From the NCBI GenBank assembly GCA_003222635.1, contig QHWQ01000327.1, forward strand, positions 1 to 46,183: a DNA stretch of 46,183 nucleotides, given 5' to 3'. The notes under the pieces were generated by a model that made no database searches, was not told the DNA's origin, and was given only the letters and a program-made list of their open reading frames with translations. Made by a program: the position numbers and the translations under genes. The DNA comes from Acidobacteriota bacterium (GTDB lineage Bacteria > Acidobacteriota > Vicinamibacteria > Vicinamibacterales > UBA2999). Shown here one piece after another: positions 28,042 to 37,954 of this stretch; the stretch's first letter is position 1; each line of letters opens with the position of its first letter.

Positions 28042-28749
28042 GTGGAACTCACCGACAGGGTTGCACTCATCACCGGCGGGCGACGCATCGGCGCGTTCCT
28101 AGCGAAGGAGTTCGCCCGCAAAGGGGCGCACATCACGATGGTCTATCGCGGAGCGCGTCCCGAGGCCGCGGAAGCGTTGCTCATTCAGGCGGATCTCCAG
28201 GAACCCGACGCGTGCCGCCGTGTCGTCGAGCAGACCGTGGCCAGGTTCGGGCGTCTCGACGTGCTCGTCAACATGGCGTCCATCTATCGCCAGAAGACGA
28301 TTGACGACCTGACGCTTGCGGACTGGGACGAGCAGATGGCGGTGGACCTGCGGGCGGCATGGCTCTGCTCGCACGCGGCGGTGCCGCATATGCGGCGCGT
28401 CCGCGGCGGCCGCATCATCAACTTTTCGGATTGGGTTGCCCGCAGCGGGCGGCCGCGCTATGCGGGATATCTGCCCTACTACGTGGCGAAGGCGGGCGTG
28501 ATCGCGCTGACCGAAGCGCTCGCGCTCGAACTGGCGGCGGATCAGATTCTCGTGAACGCGATTGCGCCGGGTCCGATCGTGGCGCCGCCCGGCACGTCAG
28601 CGACCGAGTCGGCTGCCGTCGAACGCGCGACGCCGCTCGGACGCTGGGGCGGCGAGATGGAGATCGCCAAAGCCGTGCTCGCGCTCGTCGAGAGCGATTT
28701 CATTACCGGCGAGACGATCCGTGTCGATGGCGGGCGCCATGTGAAATAG
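28042..28749 (+). CDS. Short-chain dehydrogenase/reductase, pteridine-reductase-like
   Basis: NAD(P)H-dependent oxidoreductase with a Rossmann fold. ALITGGRRIGAFLAKEFARK is the dinucleotide site with the GGRRIG pattern of pteridine-reductase-like SDRs, DVLVNMASIYR is the NAG-like motif, and YYVAKAGVIALTEALALEL carries the catalytic Tyr-x3-Lys. ILVNAIAPGPIVAPPG and TGETIRVDGGRH are typical C-terminal motifs. The start is GTG 28042. The product has 235 residues, slightly short: between MVYRGARPEAAEAL and LIQADLQEP about 13 residues usual in the family appear to be missing, in frame. The substrate is unknown. The gene overlaps the Rieske gene by 47 bp tail-to-tail. Confidence 0.85.
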   Translation: MELTDRVALITGGRRIGAFLAKEFARKGAHITMVYRGARPEAAEALLIQADLQEPDACRRVVEQTVARFGRLDVLVNMASIYRQKTIDDLTLADWDEQMAVDLRAAWLCSHAAVPHMRRVRGGRIINFSDWVARSGRPRYAGYLPYYVAKAGVIALTEALALELAADQILVNAIAPGPIVAPPGTSATESAAVERATPLGRWGGEMEIAKAVLALVESDFITGETIRVDGGRHVK

Positions 28750-29497
28750 CCACATCGTACGTTTCGATCTTCTCCTCCGCCGGGCCCGCCTTCACCTCGC
28801 CAGTGTGCACATCGAACTGCGAGCCGTGCCACGGACACTGGACGGTGCCGCACATCAGCGCGCCGTCGGACAGCGGTCCGCCCCGGTGCGTGCAGCGATC
28901 CTGAAACGCGGCGTATCCCTTTCCCGTGCGTCCGACCGCGACCCGTTTGCCATCGACGTGCACGAGCTTCATCTGATTCATCTCGAGGCCGTGCGCGGCA
29001 TCGTCGAGCGCGGCAACCTTCTCGCCGTCCACGCGCTCCTCCTGCCACGTGCCCGCGCTTGCGTAGCGATGATCGACACCAATCTGATTGCGATAGGCAA
29101 GCGTGCCACCCATCCATCCGGCGGCGCACAGCGTAGCGGTGCCGGCGCCATGCAGCGCAATCGGCAGCGCGTTGCCGCCGCGTCTGCGGCCGGCGAGCCA
29201 GCCGGCGGCGAAGAGCGCAAGCGAGGCGACGTTGAGGAGCGCGTGTTTGGTGGCTCGCTCTTTCGCCGAGCTCTGCGGCGGAACGCTGCCGAGGTAGTCG
29301 ATCGCGCCGGGAACAGCCGCCACCAGCCCGGCGACGAGTCCTGCCGGCACCAGATATCTGGAAACGGTTTTCAGTTCGTCATTGCCGGTCATCGCCGCCG
29401 CGACACGGAATCCCCATCCGCCGCTCAGAAAAACGAACGGAAACGGAATGAGCATCGGATGAATCGGATGCGACTTGAAGGAAGCTGTGCTTTTCAT
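28703..29497 (-). CDS. DUF2231 membrane domain fused to a Rieske [2Fe-2S] domain
   Basis: A 264-residue fusion. The N-terminal half (about 1-130) is a DUF2231-type domain with four helices, starting with SHPIHPMLIPFPFVFLSGG, a conserved histidine-rich opening. The C-terminal Rieske domain carries the cluster ligands DRCTHRGGPLSDG and VQCPWHGSQFDVHTG. It is probably a membrane-bound electron-transfer protein; the redox partner is unknown. ATG 29497 is chosen as it begins MKSTASFKSHPIHP. It follows the MTHFR-like gene by 21 bp in the same direction. Confidence 0.87.
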   Translation of the reverse strand: MKSTASFKSHPIHPMLIPFPFVFLSGGWGFRVAAAMTGNDELKTVSRYLVPAGLVAGLVAAVPGAIDYLGSVPPQSSAKERATKHALLNVASLALFAAGWLAGRRRGGNALPIALHGAGTATLCAAGWMGGTLAYRNQIGVDHRYASAGTWQEERVDGEKVAALDDAAHGLEMNQMKLVHVDGKRVAVGRTGKGYAAFQDRCTHRGGPLSDGALMCGTVQCPWHGSQFDVHTGEVKAGPAEEKIETYDVAISHGARHRHGSSRR

Positions 29498-29518
29498 AGC
29501 GCAGCGCAGGTGCAAACA

Positions 29519-30394
29519 CTACGCCTTCACGCCTAGGCGATCGAGGATCTCGGTGAGCGTCGCCGCCGCGCAGTGGAGCGGCAGATTGCTGATGTAGAAG
29601 TGGCGCGCGCCGACGTCCATCATCGCGCGCAGCGTGTGCGCGCACACGTCGATGGGCGTCGCGCCCGCGTCGAACTCACGCGACAGCCCGTCGACCGGTA
29701 CAGGAAGGAACTGGTTGAGCGCGGCGAGCGTCTTCGCATTGGCGCTTCGGTAGAAGAAGACGCCGAACATTCCCGGTTTCGTGAGGCCGCGGCGTCCGGC
29801 CTCGTCGATGAAGCGCGCGACGGGCGCGACATTCAGGTGGCTGACGATCTGCGTCAGGTAGTACTCGGCGTTGAAGCAGTCGTCGATCAGGTACTCGACC
29901 TGCGCAGCGGGGTCCCCATAGGGATTCGCCCAGCCGCCGAGCGTCAGGCGCGGTTCACGTGCACGGATTTTTTCGCGCAGCTGCCACGCGTGCGCGACGC
30001 ACCGCGGCCGCCCCACACGCTTGTCCCCTCCCAGTACCACCAGCGAGTGAAAGCCGTGCTGCCACGCCTGCTCCGCGTACGACAGGCAGAACTCCAGCGA
30101 ATGCTTCGACGTCAGGAACGGGATGACGTGATTGCGCGCCACGTCGCGCCCGAGGTTCGTGACGAGATGCCGGAGGTTGTTCTCTTCCTGCGTACCGACC
30201 GCGCTGTCCGTGAGAAACACGCGTACATCGCGCCGGGCGAGGCTGCGCACGGCGTGGTACATGTCGATCCACGCGTCCATCCCTTCGCGCGATCCAAGCT
30301 CTGCACGCGGGGGACGGAGCTCCGCCGCGATCACCGTGCTCTGAGAATTCAGCGCAACCGGGATTGACACCTGCTGGTTATGTCCTTCGCTCAT
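29519..30394 (-). CDS. Methylenetetrahydrofolate reductase-like protein (mycobacterial-type)
   Basis: A 292-residue TIM-barrel-like protein. STVIAAELRPPRAEL at the N-terminus, RNHVIPFLTSKHSLEFCLSY, SLVVLGGDKRVGRPRCVAHA, LTLGGWANPYGDPAAQVEYL and DDCFNAEYYLTQIVSH together resemble the short MTHFR relatives that reduce 5,10-methylene-THF to 5-methyl-THF for methionine synthesis. The assignment rests on pattern, not on cofactor residues I can prove. ATG 30394 is chosen; the upstream frame to 30466 looks non-conserved. It is divergent from the M49 peptidase. Confidence 0.6.
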   Translation of the reverse strand: MSEGHNQQVSIPVALNSQSTVIAAELRPPRAELGSREGMDAWIDMYHAVRSLARRDVRVFLTDSAVGTQEENNLRHLVTNLGRDVARNHVIPFLTSKHSLEFCLSYAEQAWQHGFHSLVVLGGDKRVGRPRCVAHAWQLREKIRAREPRLTLGGWANPYGDPAAQVEYLIDDCFNAEYYLTQIVSHLNVAPVARFIDEAGRRGLTKPGMFGVFFYRSANAKTLAALNQFLPVPVDGLSREFDAGATPIDVCAHTLRAMMDVGARHFYISNLPLHCAAATLTEILDRLGVKA

Positions 30395-30502
30395 ACGAAC
30401 CGGGTACTCCGTTGTCGCGCCCGGCAAAATCGAGTTCCCCAGGCTGCCGTTGTGTGCAGCAACCAACAGTTGATACCGACCACGAGAGCTATTCTATGGG
30501 GA

Positions 30503-32307
30503 GTGACCGGTACGCGGCAGTATCTCCTCGAGCGGATCGACGACGTGGCAGTGGTGCAGGTGTATGCGGACGGCTTCACCTCGCTGCCGCTCGAACACAA
30601 GATTCTGGTCTGGCACCTCTACCTCGCGGCGCTGGCGGGGCGCGACATCTTCTACGACCAGCGGCACCGGCTCAATCTCGAGATCCGCGATCTGCTGGAA
30701 GCGATCCTGCGCCACGAGGCGCACGTCGATCCCGCCGTGCTCGCGGAGGTGCGCCGCTACACGAAGCTGTTCTGGATCAACACGGGCCCGTTCAACAACC
30801 TCACGGCGCGGAAATTCGTGCTCAACCTGACGCGCGAGCAGCTCCTCGCCGCCGTGCATGCCGCCGCGCGGGAAGGCGCCACCTTCGCCAGCACGCCCGA
30901 AGCGCTCGTCGACCGGCTGTCGCCGATGTTGTTCGACCCGTCGTTCGACGCGGTGGTCACCAACAAGACGCCGGGCGGCGATCGCGACATCCTCGAGGCG
31001 AGCAGCAACAACCTGTATGTCGGCGTCCGCATGTCGGACCTGGCGAATTTCCACGAGCGCTACGGCCTCAACTCGCGCCTCGTCAAACGCGATGGCCATC
31101 TCGCCGAGGAGGTGTACCGCGTCGGCGGCACATCGCGTGGGTGAGCGACCAGGACTCGCCGGTCGACACCATCAACGGCTTCGTCGAGGTCTACATGGAC
31201 CCGCGCGGCGTCAAGGGCTCCTGGGAAGCGCTCGTCTACATCGTCAACGAAGAGAAGACCCGGAAGATCGAGACGCTCGCCGCCAACGCGCAATGGTTCG
31301 AGGATCACATGCCGTTCGAGCCGCGGTTCCGCAAGAGCAACGTGCTCGGGATCACGGCCAAGGCGATCGAGGTGGTGTTCGAGACCGGCGATTCGGGACC
31401 ACTGACGCCGATCGGCATCAACCTTCCCAACGAACAGAAGATCCGCGAGCAGTACGGCAGCAAGTCGGTCTCGCTCTTCAACATCAACGAGGCGTACGAG
31501 GAATCGACGCCCGAAGGCATGCGCACGGAGTTCTCGTGGACGCCCGAGGAAGCCGCGCGCGCGAAGAAGTGGGGCGCCTTCGCGCTCGAGGTGACGACGG
31601 AAATCCACGAGGTCATCGGGCATGGCTCGGGCCGGATGGCCGACGGCGTCGGCTCGCCGCACCTGATGCTGAAGGAGCAGTACTCGGCGATCGAGGAAAC
31701 GCGCGCGGATCTGATCGCGCTCTACTTCGTCGCGGATCCCACACTCGCCGACCTCGGCATCGTCGGCGCGGAGGATCACGCCGAGCTCATCCAGACTGCG
31801 TTCGAGTACTACGCGCGCAACGCGCTCGTGCAGCTCCGCCGCATCCGCGAGGGAACGACCATCGAAGAAGATCACATGCGGAACCGGCAGATGATCGTCG
31901 CGTGGCTGATCGCGCACACCCGCGCCATCGAGGTACGGAAGTGCGACGGCAAGACCTACTACGTGATGACGGACGCGGCCGCGTTTCGCCAGGGCGTCGG
32001 CCGGCTGCTCGCCGAAGTCCAGCGCATCAAGAGCGAGGGGGACTACGAGGCGGCGCGCGCGCTGTTCGACGCCTACGGCATTCATTTCGATCCGGCGCTC
32101 CGCGACGAGGTGGTGGCGCGTGTCGATGCGCTCCACCTGCCGTCGTATACGGCCATCGTGATGCCGCGGCTGATGGCGAGGTCTCGCGACGGGGAAATCG
32201 TCGACGTGGAGATTTCCTACCCGTGCGACCTGGAGACGCAGATGCTGGACTTCTCCACCTTCGCACGCTCGGCCGATGCTCTCGCGACGCCTGCCGCCTC
32301 ACGGTGA
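30503..32307 (+). pseudogene. M49-family (dipeptidyl-peptidase III-like) peptidase, deleted and frameshifted
   Basis: Cytosolic zinc peptidase that would remove dipeptides from short peptides. The zinc motifs are HEVIGHGSGRM (M49 HELLGH) and EETRAD (M49 EECRAE). The first frame runs from about 30503 through GLNSRLVKRDGHLAEEVYRV to GGT near 31127; homology then continues one frame over with HIAWVSDQDSPVDTINGF to the stop at 32307. About 45-50 codons usual between these segments are missing. The start may also be disturbed: ATG 30496 gives MGSDRYA, matching the family, but in another frame from the following QYLLERIDD, as if a CG dinucleotide were lost; GTG 30503 keeps the frame. The next gene starts inside its 3' end (32-bp overlap). 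Confidence 0.83.
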
Positions 32308-33436
32308 TCTCAACGCGCTGACGCGCGCGCTGGCGCAGCGGCGCGCCGAGGGCCTCCCGGTCGCCGACCTCACCGAGTCGAATCCCACGCGCGCGGGCTT
32401 GACGTATCCCGCCGATCTGCTCGCCGCACTGGCGTCCGAGGCGGCGCTCCGCTACGAGCCGCAGGCGCTGGGGATGCCATCAGCCCGCGAGGCGGTCGCG
32501 CGCGATCACGCGCGGCGCGGCGTCGCCGTCGATCCCGATCGCGTCATCCTCACGGCGAGCACGAGCGAAGCCTATACGTGGCTCTTCAAGCTGCTGTGCG
32601 ACGCCGGCGATACGGTCCTCGTGCCGCGTCCGAGCTACCCGCTCTTCGAACATCTCACGCAGATCGAAGGCGTCCGCACGTTTCCGTTCACTCTCGAATA
32701 CCACGGGCGATGGGAGATCGATTTCGCGACGATGCAGAGCGCGCCGGAGGACGCGCGCGCGGTGATCATCGTCTCGCCGAACAATCCGACCGGGTCGTAC
32801 CTCACCCCGCGCGAGCTCGATCGACTGCTCGCGCTCTGTCGCGATCGCGGCTGGGTGCTGATCGTCGATGAAGTGTTCGCCGACTATCCGCTGGATGTGC
32901 GCGCGCCGCTCACCGACATCGCGGCGCGCGCGGACGTGCCGGCGTTCACGCTCGGCGGCCTGTCGAAGACGGCCGGTCTGCCGCAGTTGAAGCTTGGGTG
33001 GATCGTCGCCGGCGGGCCGTCCGAGGCGTGCACGGCGGCGCTCGCCGGCATCGAGCTGATCGCCGACAGCTTTCTGTCCGTCAGCACGCCGGTGCAGGTC
33101 GCGGCGGGGCAGCTACTGGAACGGGGCGCGACTATCCGCACCCAGATTCACGAGCGTGTGCGTGCGAACCTGACGGTACTTCGACAGAACGCGCAATCCT
33201 TCCCGGCGTGCGAGGTGCTGAGAGTCGAAGGCGGATGGTCGGCGGTGATCCGCGTGCCGGCGATGCTCACGGAAGAACAGCTCATCCTCGAGTTGCTGCA
33301 TCGCGAAGGGATCGTCGCGCATCCCGGATATTTCTTCGACTTTCCGCGCGAGGCGTTTCTCGTCGTCAGCCTGCTGCCGCCGCTTGACGTCTTTCAGGAC
33401 GCCACGGCGCGGCTGCTGCGGTTTGCGAGCTCGTGA
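32276..33436 (+). CDS. PLP-dependent aminotransferase class I/II
   Basis: A 386-residue fold-type I enzyme. Visible motifs: VADLTESNPTRAGLTYP, ALGMPSAREAVARDHARRG, LTASTSEAYTWLFKLLCDAG, VPRPSYPLFEHLTQ, IVSPNNPTGSYL, LIVDEVFADYPL and the PLP lysine in FTLGGLSKTAGLPQLKLGW. It is distinct from the aminotransferase at 23739; the substrate is unknown. The start at 32276 overlaps the M49 gene by 32 bp, suggesting coupling. MalQ follows after 59 bp. The gene looks complete. Confidence 0.88.
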   Translation: MLSRRLPPHGDLNALTRALAQRRAEGLPVADLTESNPTRAGLTYPADLLAALASEAALRYEPQALGMPSAREAVARDHARRGVAVDPDRVILTASTSEAYTWLFKLLCDAGDTVLVPRPSYPLFEHLTQIEGVRTFPFTLEYHGRWEIDFATMQSAPEDARAVIIVSPNNPTGSYLTPRELDRLLALCRDRGWVLIVDEVFADYPLDVRAPLTDIAARADVPAFTLGGLSKTAGLPQLKLGWIVAGGPSEACTAALAGIELIADSFLSVSTPVQVAAGQLLERGATIRTQIHERVRANLTVLRQNAQSFPACEVLRVEGGWSAVIRVPAMLTEEQLILELLHREGIVAHPGYFFDFPREAFLVVSLLPPLDVFQDATARLLRFASS

Positions 33437-33495
33437 CGGCAATATTTTTCGGTCACGTCGCGGCATTACGATTGCACCGCGACTGAAGCCGCCGT

Positions 33496-35073
33496 ATGAC
33501 ACGCCGCGCCGGGACGCTGATCCCACTCTTCTCTCTTCCCTCGTCACGCTCGTGGGGCATCGGCGAAATCGGCGACATCGCCGCCATCGCCCGCTGGCTC
33601 GACGCGGCGGGCATCCGCATCCTGCAGCTGCTGCCGATCAACGAGATGCCGCCCGGCGAATCGTCGCCGTATTCCGCGCTGAGCGCGATGGCGATCGATC
33701 CGCAGTTCATCACCCTCGACGAGGTGGAGGACTTCCAGGAGATCGGCGGCGAGGAGGCGCTCGAGCCCGGGCTGCGCGCGCGTCTCGACGCGGTGCGCGT
33801 CGCGCCGCGCATTCAGTACGCGGAGGTACGCGCGCTGAAGGAACTCGTGCTGCGGCGCTGCTGCGAACGGTTCCAGCGTGTCGAGAGTCAAGGCGACACG
33901 CCGCGCGCCGGGGCGTTTCACGAGTACGTCTCGGATGAAGGCTGGTGGCTGAACGACTACGCGCTGTTTCGCGCGCTGCACGCGCAGCACGACGAGCGCG
34001 CGTGGTGGGACTGGCCCGAGACGCTGCGCTGCCGCCGGTCGGACGCGCTCGAGCGTGCGCGCGCGGAGCTGGCCGAGGAAATTCTCTATCGGCAGTACCT
34101 GCAGTGGCTGGCGGGCGATCAGTGGCGCCGCGCGCGGGAGCAGGCCGCCGGCGTCGCGCTGTTCGGCGACCTGCCGTTCATGGTGAGCGGCGACAGCGCG
34201 GACGTCTGGGCCCGTCAGGATGAATTCCGCATGGACGCATCGGTCGGCGTTCCTCCGGACGCGTTCAGCGAGACGGGCCAGGATTGGGGACTGCCGGTCT
34301 ACCGGTGGGACGTGCTGGCGCAGCGCGATTTCGACTGGCTGCGCGACCGCGCGCATCGCAACGCGGAGCTGTTCGACGGCTACCGCGTCGATCATCTCGT
34401 CGGCTTTTATCGCACCTACTTCCGGCCGCACGACGGCAGCGCGGCGCAGTTCATCCCCGGCGAACAGGATGCGCAGCTGGCGCTCGGCGAGGGTGTGCTC
34501 GACGTCTTTCGCGAACCGGGGTCCGAAATCATCGCCGAGGATCTCGGCGTCGTTCCCGACTTCGTGCGTGCGTCGCTGGCGCGCCTGAACGTCGCCGGCT
34601 ACAAAGTCTTCCGCTGGGAGCGGCAGTGGCACGTCGAGGGGCAGCCGTTCAAGGACCCGGTCACCGACTATCCCGCGGTTTCGGTGGCGACGTCCGGCAC
34701 GCACGACACCGAGCCGATGGTCATCTGGTGGGAGGAAGCGTCACACGAGGAGCGCTCGGCCGTGCTCGCGATTCCCTCGGTGCGCGCGCTGCTGACACCG
34801 GAGGACCTGACGGCGATTGATGACGCCGGCCTGCCGCACGCGGTGCGCGAGGCGCTGCTCGAAACGCTCTTCGCCTCCGGCTCGAACAGGTTGATCCTTC
34901 CCATCGGCGACATCTTTGGCTGGCGGGCTCGAATCAATCAGCCCGCGACGGTCAGCGATCTCAACTGGACGTGGCGGCTGCCGTGGCCATCCGATCGAAT
35001 GTCAACGGAACCGGTGGCGATGCAGGTCGCGCGGCAGCTCAAGGAATGGTGCGTCCGCCACGGGCGGACGTAG
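33496..35073 (+). CDS. malQ: 4-alpha-glucanotransferase (amylomaltase)
   Basis: GH77 enzyme that transfers alpha-1,4-glucan segments between maltodextrins. The N-terminus GTLIPLFSLPSSRSWGIGEI is typical, followed by LPINEMPPGESSPYSALSAM. The catalytic nucleophile Asp lies in FDGYRVDHLVGFYRTY, the acid/base Glu in IIAEDLGVVPDFVRASL, and the stabilising Asp in SVATSGTHDTEPM. At 525 residues it is within the family range and uninterrupted. ATG 33496 is used. It converges with glnS, 9 bp apart. No glycogen-synthesis genes are in view, so its partners lie elsewhere. Confidence 0.93.
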   Translation: MTRRAGTLIPLFSLPSSRSWGIGEIGDIAAIARWLDAAGIRILQLLPINEMPPGESSPYSALSAMAIDPQFITLDEVEDFQEIGGEEALEPGLRARLDAVRVAPRIQYAEVRALKELVLRRCCERFQRVESQGDTPRAGAFHEYVSDEGWWLNDYALFRALHAQHDERAWWDWPETLRCRRSDALERARAELAEEILYRQYLQWLAGDQWRRAREQAAGVALFGDLPFMVSGDSADVWARQDEFRMDASVGVPPDAFSETGQDWGLPVYRWDVLAQRDFDWLRDRAHRNAELFDGYRVDHLVGFYRTYFRPHDGSAAQFIPGEQDAQLALGEGVLDVFREPGSEIIAEDLGVVPDFVRASLARLNVAGYKVFRWERQWHVEGQPFKDPVTDYPAVSVATSGTHDTEPMVIWWEEASHEERSAVLAIPSVRALLTPEDLTAIDDAGLPHAVREALLETLFASGSNRLILPIGDIFGWRARINQPATVSDLNWTWRLPWPSDRMSTEPVAMQVARQLKEWCVRHGRT

Positions 35074-35082
35074 AGGCGGACC

Positions 35083-36663
35083 TCAGGTCCGCTTCTGAAT
35101 CTTCGCCCACGAATCCTTGAGCGTGACCGTCCGGTTGAAGACCGGCGTGCCGGCTCGCGAATCCGGATCCACGCAGAAGTATCCCTGCCGCTCGAATTGA
35201 CAGCGGTCGCCCGCCGGCGCTGACGCGAGCGACGGCTCGACCTTCGCGCCGGTGACGCGTTCGAGCGAATCCGGATTCAGGTCTTCGAGCGGATCGCGTC
35301 CGCCCTCGCCCGGATCTTCCGATGTGAACAACCGGTCGTAGAGGCGCACTTCGGCGTCAACCGCGTGATCGGCGGAGACCCAGTGGATCGTTCCCTTGAC
35401 GCGGCGCGACGCCGTCGATCCGTTCAGCGATTCGGGATCGTAGGTGCAGCGAAGCTCGGTGATCGTTCCCGACGCATCGTGCACGGCGCGCTCGCATTTC
35501 AGGATGTAGGCATAGCGCAGCCGCACTTCGTTGCCCGGTGAGAGCCGGAAGAATTTCTTCGGCGGCGTCTCCATGAAGTCGTCCTGCTCGATGTAGAGCA
35601 CGCGCGAGAACGGGATGCGGCGCGAGCCGGCGTTCGGATCCTCGGGGTTGTTGATCGCCTCGACGTCTTCCGTCCGGCCCTCCGCATAGTTCTCGATGAC
35701 GACCTTCAGCGGACGCAGGACGGCCATCCGGCGCCAGGCCATTTTGTTGAGAACCTCGCGTACGGAGAAGTCGAACATCGCCACATCAACCACGCTGTTG
35801 GCCTTGGCTACCCCGATCCGCTTGACGAAGTCGCGCACCGCCTCCGGCGGGACGCCGCGCCGGCGCAACCCTGACTCGATCTGCCGCGGGTGATAGATGC
35901 CGAGCGCGTCGAGATACCAGTCATAGAGCGGCCGGTGATCTTCGTACTCGAGCGTGCACAACGAGTGCGTCACGCCTTCAATCGAGTCCGACTGCCCGTG
36001 CGCCCAGTCGTACATCGGATAGATGCACCACGTATCGCCCGTCCGCTGGTGCGGCGTCTTGCGAATGCGATACATGACCGGGTCGCGCAGGTTGACGTTG
36101 CCGGAGGCCATGTCGATCTTGGCGCGCAGCGTTTTCGCGCCATCGTCGAACTCGCCGGCACGCATGCGCCGGAAGAGATCGAGGCTCTCCTCACTCGGCC
36201 GGTTGCGATACGGGCTTTCGCGGCCGGGCTCGGTCAGCGTGCCGCGGTAGTCGCGCATCTCGTCTGCCGTGAGCTCGTCGACGTAGGCCTTCCCCGCGCG
36301 AATCAGCTGCTCGGCCCATTGATAGAGCTGCTCGAAGTAGTCCGACGCGTGATACAGCCGATCGTCCCAGTCGAAGCCGAGCCAGCGGATGTCCTCCATG
36401 ATCTGATCGACGTATTCCTGCGTCTCCTTGACCGGGTTGGTGTCGTCGAGCCGCAGGTTGCAGGCGCCGCCGAACTCGGTGGCGACTCCGAAGTCGAGGC
36501 AGATCGCCTTGGCGTGGCCGATGTGCAGGTACCCGTTCGGTTCCGGCGGAAAACGCGTGTGCACACGGCCGCCGTGCTTGCCGGTGCGCATGTCTTCCGC
36601 GACGATTTCGCGAACGAAATCAAGCGGGGCGACGGGTGCCGAGGTCCCCGCGTCGGAGTCCAT
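35083..36663 (-). CDS. glnS: Glutaminyl-tRNA synthetase lacking the KMSKS-loop segment
   Basis: Class I synthetase that charges tRNA-Gln with glutamine. The HIGH motif is intact ([20 protein letters not shown]), as are [37 protein letters not shown] and [20 protein letters not shown], and the beta-barrel anticodon-binding part extends to the end. At about residue 260 (near 35883) HPRQIE passes directly to [20 protein letters not shown]. The family has about 35 more residues here, including the VMSKRKL (KMSKS) catalytic loop and the WDDPRMPT segment. The frame is kept, so a 526-residue protein is still encoded, but it should be inactive. Assembly error is likely unless another glnS or the amidotransferase route exists. 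rmuC is just upstream in the same direction. Confidence 0.9.
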   Translation of the reverse strand: MDSDAGTSAPVAPLDFVREIVAEDMRTGKHGGRVHTRFPPEPNGYLHIGHAKAICLDFGVATEFGGACNLRLDDTNPVKETQEYVDQIMEDIRWLGFDWDDRLYHASDYFEQLYQWAEQLIRAGKAYVDELTADEMRDYRGTLTEPGRESPYRNRPSEESLDLFRRMRAGEFDDGAKTLRAKIDMASGNVNLRDPVMYRIRKTPHQRTGDTWCIYPMYDWAHGQSDSIEGVTHSLCTLEYEDHRPLYDWYLDALGIYHPRQIESGLRRRGVPPEAVRDFVKRIGVAKANSVVDVAMFDFSVREVLNKMAWRRMAVLRPLKVVIENYAEGRTEDVEAINNPEDPNAGSRRIPFSRVLYIEQDDFMETPPKKFFRLSPGNEVRLRYAYILKCERAVHDASGTITELRCTYDPESLNGSTASRRVKGTIHWVSADHAVDAEVRLYDRLFTSEDPGEGGRDPLEDLNPDSLERVTGAKVEPSLASAPAGDRCQFERQGYFCVDPDSRAGTPVFNRTVTLKDSWAKIQKRT

Positions 36664-36673
36664 CCAACAATTA

Positions 36674-37813
36674 TTACAGAGGCTCGACGTCTTCTGCGGT
36701 TGCGTCCTCGGGGAGTCCCATCAGGTTCATCTGCTTCAGGACCCGCGGGATGGTGTCAATCGATTCGGCGGGCGGAATCTCCTCGGCGGTCGTCACCTTC
36801 AGGTCCTTCATGCGGCGCGCGGTGACGAGGACGCGCGATTCGAGCGAACCGGCGGCCTGGTTGTAGGACTGGACGGCGCCATCCAGCCGTTTGCGGACTT
36901 CGTTCAGGTGTCCCGCGAAGATCGCAAGGCGCTCGTAGAGCTCGCGCCCGAGCGCCGCGACCTCCCGGAAATTCTCGGTGAGCGCCTCCTGCCGCCACGA
37001 GTGCGCCACGGTCGTCAGCAGCGCGATCAGCGTGATCGGGCTCGCCAGCAGCACGCGCTGTGTGAGGCCGTGCTCGATGAGGCTCAAATCGTTCTGCAGC
37101 GCCGCACTGAACAGCGTTTCGCCGGGCAGGAACATCACGACGAACTCGGGCGACTGCGCGAGCGCCTCCCAGTACGCCTTGCTCCCCAGCTTGTCCATGT
37201 GATCGCGCACCTGGCGGGCGTGCGCCTGCAGCTTGATCGCGCGCATCTCATCGTCGGCCGCCGCCTGCGCGTCGAGAAACGCCTCGAGCGGCGCCTTCGC
37301 ATCGACGACGATCTGCTTGCCGCCGGGGACATGCACGACCAGATCGGGACGAAGGCGCCCGTTCTCGCCCTGCAGCGACGGCTGCTCGTCGAAGTCGCAG
37401 CGCGGCAGCATCCCCGCGATCTCGACGACGCGGCGAAGCTGCATTTCGCCCCAGCGGCCGCGGACCGCGGGCGTGCGCAGCGCGCGCGACAGCGTCTCGG
37501 CGCTCGAGCTGAGCGCGCTCACTTTTTCCGTCAGCCGCGCGTAGGCATCGATCCGCTGATGCTCGGCCTGCGCGAGCTTGACGTCCACCTGCTTGAGCGT
37601 GTCCGCAATAGGCTGCACGAGACCGTCGAACGCTTGTTGACGTGAATCAAGAGAATCGAGGAAGGCCGTGCGATTGTTGTGCAGCGCGTCCGCGGCGAGC
37701 GACTGAAACGCCTCGCGCATGGTGCCGAGCGCGTCGCGTTCGCGCTGGACCTGCGCTTCGAGCCATTCGTTGTCGCGTCTGGCCGCCGCCAGGAAGTACG
37801 CCAGCACCGCCAC
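36674..37813 (-). CDS. rmuC: DNA recombination protein RmuC
   Basis: RmuC-family protein, thought to limit DNA inversions and to have a nuclease-like fold. After a membrane-anchor-like N-terminus ([15 protein letters not shown]) comes a coiled coil, then the conserved core: [52 protein letters not shown] and [20 protein letters not shown]. The last holds conserved residues of the PD-(D/E)XK-like fold. The start is uncertain: GTG 37813 is used, but the anchor helix seems to begin upstream ([13 protein letters not shown]) without a normal start codon before a TAA. A small indel near 37835 could hide the true start. It is followed after 10 bp by glnS. Confidence 0.88.
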   Translation of the reverse strand: MAVLAYFLAAARRDNEWLEAQVQRERDALGTMREAFQSLAADALHNNRTAFLDSLDSRQQAFDGLVQPIADTLKQVDVKLAQAEHQRIDAYARLTEKVSALSSSAETLSRALRTPAVRGRWGEMQLRRVVEIAGMLPRCDFDEQPSLQGENGRLRPDLVVHVPGGKQIVVDAKAPLEAFLDAQAAADDEMRAIKLQAHARQVRDHMDKLGSKAYWEALAQSPEFVVMFLPGETLFSAALQNDLSLIEHGLTQRVLLASPITLIALLTTVAHSWRQEALTENFREVAALGRELYERLAIFAGHLNEVRKRLDGAVQSYNQAAGSLESRVLVTARRMKDLKVTTAEEIPPAESIDTIPRVLKQMNLMGLPEDATAEDVEPL

Positions 37814-37954
37814 GCCGAGCCCCGCGGCGATGCTTTATGAGGAGGACCATGGGAGCCGGCTCGAAGTGTAACAGCACTGACCGATCTGTAAGCAGCGCTG
37901 CCCGTCCTACACGAAGACCGGCGAATTTGCGGGCGAATTCGCCCACGCAGCACG

